DNA of 10,360 nt from Anaerolineales bacterium (GTDB taxonomy: Bacteria; Chloroflexota; Anaerolineae; Anaerolineales; DRMV01), in the NCBI GenBank assembly GCA_026991215.1, contig JALXBY010000363.1:1-10360 (forward strand), read 5' to 3'. The notes under the pieces are model-generated. The model did not search any database. It was not told where the DNA came from and was given only the letters and a program-made list of their open reading frames with translations. The first letter of the stretch is position 1, and each line of letters starts with the position of its first letter. Both the position numbers and the translations under genes were made by a program. This document shows, in pieces, positions 7,100 through 10,360 of the stretch.

Positions 7100-8733
7100 T
7101 GTTCGCCTCCAAGGGTATTATAGCTTTGTTGCTTTTTAGGGCTTAGCTTATATATAGTGACTTCAGCATTAGCATATATTGGGTTATCTCGTGTATAAAA
7201 TTTAATATTATTTCCGCAAAAATATCGCTCCCGAGGCCCCATAAAAATATAAGCATATACGTCTTCAGAGAATTCGTAGTATGAAGCGATTAATTCTTTT
7301 CGGCCTTTACACAAGAATTGAAATATAAGTTCACGCTGATATTGGAAGTAAGGTGTCTCCATATGATGACCTATTATGACTCTCCGCCCTGTAAATGCTG
7401 CCAGACGCAACCCCGTTGAAGGGCTACTTATAAATACAGCATTTTTAGGTAAATGGGTTTGTATCCATTGATAAGATTCCACTTCGCCGCGAGTCAGAAA
7501 AAATACGTCAGGCCGATTAATAAACAATATAAAATATCCAATTAGAGTAAATGGTATAACAGGTAAACTTAATGTAAGCAACATACTTTTAATATATCTG
7601 GCTACGCGAATGCAACGATAACGATTTTGTACTTGCTCCAAACTAAACACTGCTAGAAATACAACTACAGGATGAAGTGTAAGAAAAAAGCGCCGTTGCA
7701 CAGGAGTCGGAAAATACCCCAAGAAAAAACTTACAACACAATAAATATACATCAACTTTATTGGCGGTGGAAACGATTGTTTTTGATGTATAAATCCATA
7801 TATGGATAGCGGCAAAAATGGACTTAAAGCAAGAAAAAGACTCCAAATAGGCGGACTAAGTGTTACATTTTGTTGTTGCCATGCGCGCCAAAATATATCG
7901 TTGCTTAGGCGAATTTTCAGTATAATGGGGTAAATTAAGGAGAGCAACGATGGTATAAAATAAACAAAATCTCGCCATCGACGATCAAACGCTATTTTTA
8001 ACAACCAGGAAGAGAGCAGAAGAATAGAAGAAAAGGGGAGAACAAAGGTATTTACCAAGTATAATATAACAACAATAAACTTGCCATACCACCGCTGAAG
8101 TAGAGTATCAAGGAAGGATAACAGCAATATATTTATAGTATGCGACAATAAAAAATGCGGAGCGTTTATTGCACTTAAATAGATAAATGTATCAGCTAAA
8201 TTAAAGTCTGGCGGCAAATTAGGTAACCATAAAGGGAGATATATCCATCCTATCCCTGCGCTAAATAACGCTAAAAATAATCCTAAAATTTGTAATCCTT
8301 CGTTGTCAATAATGCGCCGTATTCCCAAGACAAGCACGATAAAAAGCGATATCCCGTGGAATATGCGAGCTATATGGTAAATGGACAAGAATGGAATATC
8401 GAGCAGACGAGCAAGGTGCCCAAGAAACAAATAATACATAAATACAGGCTGACAAGAAACGGGCCGCGCCGTATATATTAAACGATAACACCATTCCCCT
8501 TCATAACCTTGCCACATTTTTGCTAAGTATGAAAGGTTGTCTTCAGGATTAAACAGAAATCCGGAAAATTTCATCTGGTGCTGTTCTCCCCATAGCCAAG
8601 CCATCATATAAGGAAATATCCACCATAATACCCACAATATTGCAATAAAAATTGTCGGATGTATTCTATGTTGGGCAAATTTTTCCGTCGTCATAGGCGT
8701 ATTAGTAGATAGAACGGTCTTATTGAAGCTCAT
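7096..8733 (-). CDS. Polytopic membrane protein, probable GT-C-type glycosyltransferase
   Basis: A 545-residue protein with a short basic N-terminus, about ten hydrophobic segments between 27 and 405, and a soluble C-terminal domain (about 410-545). After the first helix the outer loop holds FNPEDNLSYLAKMWQGYEG (61-79), whose acidic pair Glu64-Asp65 occupies the place of the catalytic acid of GT-C enzymes. The C-terminal domain begins EVESYQWIQTHLPKNAVFIS, then GRRVIIGHHMETP (449-461), a pattern shared with multi-spanning proteins common in Chloroflexota as I remember them. No enzyme of this group is characterised to my knowledge, so GT-C is a call by topology and loop motif only. The first ATG is preferred over Met14 because neither has a Shine-Dalgarno sequence and the first is preceded by a TAGAAT box. 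It is strongly AT-rich. Its stop overlaps the next gene's start by four bases, so the two probably act together in extracytoplasmic glycan or glycolipid assembly. Confidence 0.7.
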   Translation of the reverse strand: MSFNKTVLSTNTPMTTEKFAQHRIHPTIFIAILWVLWWIFPYMMAWLWGEQHQMKFSGFLFNPEDNLSYLAKMWQGYEGEWCYRLIYTARPVSCQPVFMYYLFLGHLARLLDIPFLSIYHIARIFHGISLFIVLVLGIRRIIDNEGLQILGLFLALFSAGIGWIYLPLWLPNLPPDFNLADTFIYLSAINAPHFLLSHTINILLLSFLDTLLQRWYGKFIVVILYLVNTFVLPFSSILLLSSWLLKIAFDRRWRDFVYFIPSLLSLIYPIILKIRLSNDIFWRAWQQQNVTLSPPIWSLFLALSPFLPLSIYGFIHQKQSFPPPIKLMYIYCVVSFFLGYFPTPVQRRFFLTLHPVVVFLAVFSLEQVQNRYRCIRVARYIKSMLLTLSLPVIPFTLIGYFILFINRPDVFFLTRGEVESYQWIQTHLPKNAVFISSPSTGLRLAAFTGRRVIIGHHMETPYFQYQRELIFQFLCKGRKELIASYYEFSEDVYAYIFMGPRERYFCGNNIKFYTRDNPIYANAEVTIYKLSPKKQQSYNTLGGEQ

Positions 8734-8741
8734 TTGCTACT

Positions 8742-8747
8742 ATTCTA
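8742..8747 (-). promoter_or_regulatory. Possible -10 box giving a leaderless transcript for the membrane-protein pair
   Basis: The minus strand reads TAGAAT (5 of 6 matches to TATAAT), then 8 bases, then ATG at 8733. There is no Shine-Dalgarno sequence. No good -35 hexamer is found at 16-18 bp spacing. The gap of 79 bases after the VanW stop could hold this promoter, but the AT-rich background makes such boxes frequent by chance. Confidence 0.3.
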
Positions 8748-8812
8748 AACTTGTAAAGATTAGTCTTATAGTTAAAGAGCAGTGAAAACATAAAAATACA
8801 ACCCTGCAATCC

Positions 8813-10360
8813 CTACCCCGCCTGGCAGGGGTGTTCGGGGTCGGGGTTCTCCGGCGGCATGCCCTCGGTGCCGGGACCGTATTCGCACACCGCCGGCCAG
8901 GCTTTGTAGCGGGTAGTGTAACTGTCTTCGAATAGCAGTTGGCCGTCCCGGTACACCTTGCGCCATACGGTCACCCGGCCGCCTTCCACGGGCCAGTCGG
9001 TCTGGCGGATTTCCCCCGGTTCCAAATCCGGGTTCTCGATGTACCGGGGCTCGGGCGGTGGTTCCACATCCTGCAAGCCCGTGGTGCCCCAGCGGACCTC
9101 CCGGCCATCCGAAGTCGAATAGAAGCGCCACCGAATGTAACGATGCGGGATGTTGACCTCGACTTCCATGAGAATCCAATAAGGCGTGTCGTTCTTGAAC
9201 TTGAAGTCCACGATGGGCACGTAAACTGTAGCGTCCAGCCCGGCCATCCGGGGGTTGATGCGGCCGCTCGCGGTAAGTTCGTAATAGTACACCCGGTAAG
9301 AATGGGGCCAGCGTTCCACGATGGGGTACCCGCCAAAGAACACCGTACGGAACAAGGTGGTGCTGACCTGGCACACGCCGCCGCCCACCCCTTGGATGGT
9401 CCGGTTCCCGAAGATGATGGGTGCTTCTTTGTAACCGTTCTCCAGGGAAATCTCCCCCAGGACCGCGACCATGGAAAAGACTTCCCCCGGTGCGACCAGG
9501 TAGCCGTTGAACTTGCTGCCGGCGACCTGAATGTTGGTCATCCGCGCCCAGCTGGAGCCGTAAAAGTAGGTGGTGTGTTCGGCCACCAGTTCCCGGATGC
9601 CCAGGTCTTCGGCCCGCGCGTCGTCGGGTACGGCAGGGGCCTGCGTTCGGAGCACCAACGTGGCCCGGGTCTGGCCCTGTTCCAAAGCCCGGGCAATGGC
9701 CTTCAGGGAGGCTTCCACATCCAACTGCCGGCCGGTGATGCCGGGCTTGAGGAGTTGCAGGGTGCGGGTCTCGGGGTCGAAGGCAAAACGGGGGTTTTCA
9801 GGAAGCCGGAACACCTGGGGCGCGAGGGAGACCAGCCAGGACCGCAGGGAAGACACATCCGCACGAATGCGGTACCGGGCCTGCCCGTTTTCCTCGACCC
9901 GTTCGATGCGCAGCCACTGGGCCACCTGCTCTGGCGGGAAGGTCCAGGGTCCGGGGTCCCCTTCTTCGGCCTCAGGCAGCGTCACGAGCAGGCCCTGGGT
10001 CAGCAGCGCCTCCAGTCGTTCGGCCACGTCCTGGGCTTGGGGAATCGCGGGGGAGACCTGGACGATGGCCAGGGGCACCTGGGCCTGGGCGGGCATGCGC
10101 ACGATGGTTCGGGCCAGGTCCTCCCGTAACTTCTCCCAGGCGATGACCCGGCCAGATGCGCCAGGGCGGTAATCGACCCGGAGACCCGCAAGGCGCACCT
10201 GGGCGTCCTGAGGTGGGGTTTCCACGGCCGGGGCCACGGTGTTGTGAACCCAGGCATAGGCCCACCGTTCGTGGAAAAGCAAAGGCAGCGGCAGGTTGAC
10301 CCCGCGACGCCAGGCCTGCCAGCGGGCCTGCCAGCGTTCCCACCAGGGGCCTGTACGGCC
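8813..10360 (-). CDS. VanW family protein with PG_binding_4-like region, N-terminus outside window
   Basis: The open frame continues to the right edge without a stop, so the true start is outside; an internal TTG at 10280-10282 is not a credible start because the upstream frame still reads like the family (WWERW...NLPLPLLFHERW). 515 residues are visible. Residues about 25-230 form the YoaR-like putative peptidoglycan-binding region (PG_binding_4), with the typical PPQDAQVRL and LLKPGITGRQLDVEA segments. The VanW domain follows at about 260-390, with YLVAPGEVFSM, the hallmark GGGVCQVSTT at 326-335 and PHSYRVYYYE. The tail is proline/glutamate-rich with two cysteines. Full-length relatives have an N-terminal membrane helix and lie outside the membrane at the wall. 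The biochemical role of VanW domains is unsettled; van gene clusters gave the name, but there is no resistance gene here. A binding or structural role at the cell wall is likely. Confidence 0.92.
   Translation of the reverse strand, partial: GRTGPWWERWQARWQAWRRGVNLPLPLLFHERWAYAWVHNTVAPAVETPPQDAQVRLAGLRVDYRPGASGRVIAWEKLREDLARTIVRMPAQAQVPLAIVQVSPAIPQAQDVAERLEALLTQGLLVTLPEAEEGDPGPWTFPPEQVAQWLRIERVEENGQARYRIRADVSSLRSWLVSLAPQVFRLPENPRFAFDPETRTLQLLKPGITGRQLDVEASLKAIARALEQGQTRATLVLRTQAPAVPDDARAEDLGIRELVAEHTTYFYGSSWARMTNIQVAGSKFNGYLVAPGEVFSMVAVLGEISLENGYKEAPIIFGNRTIQGVGGGVCQVSTTLFRTVFFGGYPIVERWPHSYRVYYYELTASGRINPRMAGLDATVYVPIVDFKFKNDTPYWILMEVEVNIPHRYIRWRFYSTSDGREVRWGTTGLQDVEPPPEPRYIENPDLEPGEIRQTDWPVEGGRVTVWRKVYRDGQLLFEDSYTTRYKAWPAVCEYGPGTEGMPPENPDPEHPCQAG
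10313..10336. repeat. Perfect 12-bp tandem duplication within the VanW gene
   Basis: GGCCTGCCAGCG occurs twice back to back. Read on the minus strand in the VanW frame it encodes RWQA twice, so it adds four residues without a frameshift. It lies in the segment just before NLPLPLLF, near the N-terminal side of the visible protein. It is probably a recent slippage duplication in a tolerant linker-like helix. Confidence 0.8.

Larger units (their letters stand above)
5938..8812. other. AT-rich block of probable foreign origin between two GC-rich genes
   Basis: Spot counts give about 35-40% GC in single lines here against about 65-68% in the flanking genes. The change is abrupt at both sides: the helicase start codon on the left and the VanW stop codon on the right. 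The block holds two coupled membrane-protein genes and the 97- and 79-base flanking gaps. No transposase, integrase, tRNA or long direct repeat is visible at its ends. Composition is seen; horizontal transfer is inference. Confidence 0.75.

Noticed and set aside
8806..8836. Possible intrinsic terminator at the end of the VanW gene
   Set aside because: CCCC and GGGG around the stop could form only a 4-bp stem, and the following T-rich stretch is interrupted, so it is not a convincing terminator.
8939..10129. 396-codon plus-strand open frame opposite the VanW gene
   Set aside because: It is antisense to the VanW and PG_binding_4 domains, and no domain or membrane pattern is visible in it.
8813..10282. 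TTG at 10280-10282 as the start of the VanW protein
   Set aside because: The frame stays open to the window edge and the upstream residues continue the PG_binding_4-type pattern, so the gene is simply cut by the window.
8813..10360. Vancomycin resistance cluster
   Set aside because: Only a VanW-domain protein is present. No VanA/B-type ligase, VanH, VanX or VanRS homologue is in the window, and VanW domains are common outside resistance clusters.

Overview
The window looks like chromosome from a GC-rich, probably thermophilic bacterium, most likely Chloroflexota (Anaerolineae or Thermoflexia-like). Evidence: flanking genes near 65-68% GC in spot counts of single lines; a VanW/PG_binding_4 protein of the Chloroflexota and Gram-positive kind; a multi-spanning membrane protein with an EDNLSYLAKM-type motif that I associate with Chloroflexota; and a large SF2 helicase of a type I know from Actinobacteria and Chloroflexota. 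The phylum assignment is inference from family resemblance, not from a marker gene.

All seven genes lie on the minus strand, so transcription runs from high to low coordinates. In that order they are: a VanW-domain protein cut by the right edge (8813-10360); an AT-rich block (about 5938-8812) with two translationally coupled polytopic membrane proteins of glycosyltransferase-C type (7096-8733 and 6035-7099); a 1011-residue DECH-box helicase with two putative membrane helices (2902-5937); a membrane-anchored alpha/beta hydrolase (1917-2885) starting 16 bases after the helicase; and two related family-4 glycosyltransferases (506-1771, and 1-444 cut by the left edge). No intergenic gap exceeds 145 bases, and I see no tRNA, rRNA, CRISPR array, transposase or integrase.

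The theme is mainly cell envelope: a wall-associated VanW protein, two GT-C-like lipid-linked sugar transferases and two cytosolic GT-B glycosyltransferases. The exception is the helicase-hydrolase pair, tightly spaced and both probably at the membrane, which is the best candidate for an uncharacterised functional unit. The AT-rich block is compositionally foreign and sits exactly between two GC-rich genes, suggesting acquisition from an AT-rich donor.

Smaller signals are a 14-bp tandem repeat directly after the hydrolase stop codon; a possible switchable hairpin at the ribosome-binding site between the two glycosyltransferases; a cysteine cluster at the very end of one glycosyltransferase; and two start codons that lack a Shine-Dalgarno sequence but have -10-like boxes 7-8 bases upstream. 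Long plus-strand open frames opposite the GC-rich genes are shadows and were left out.
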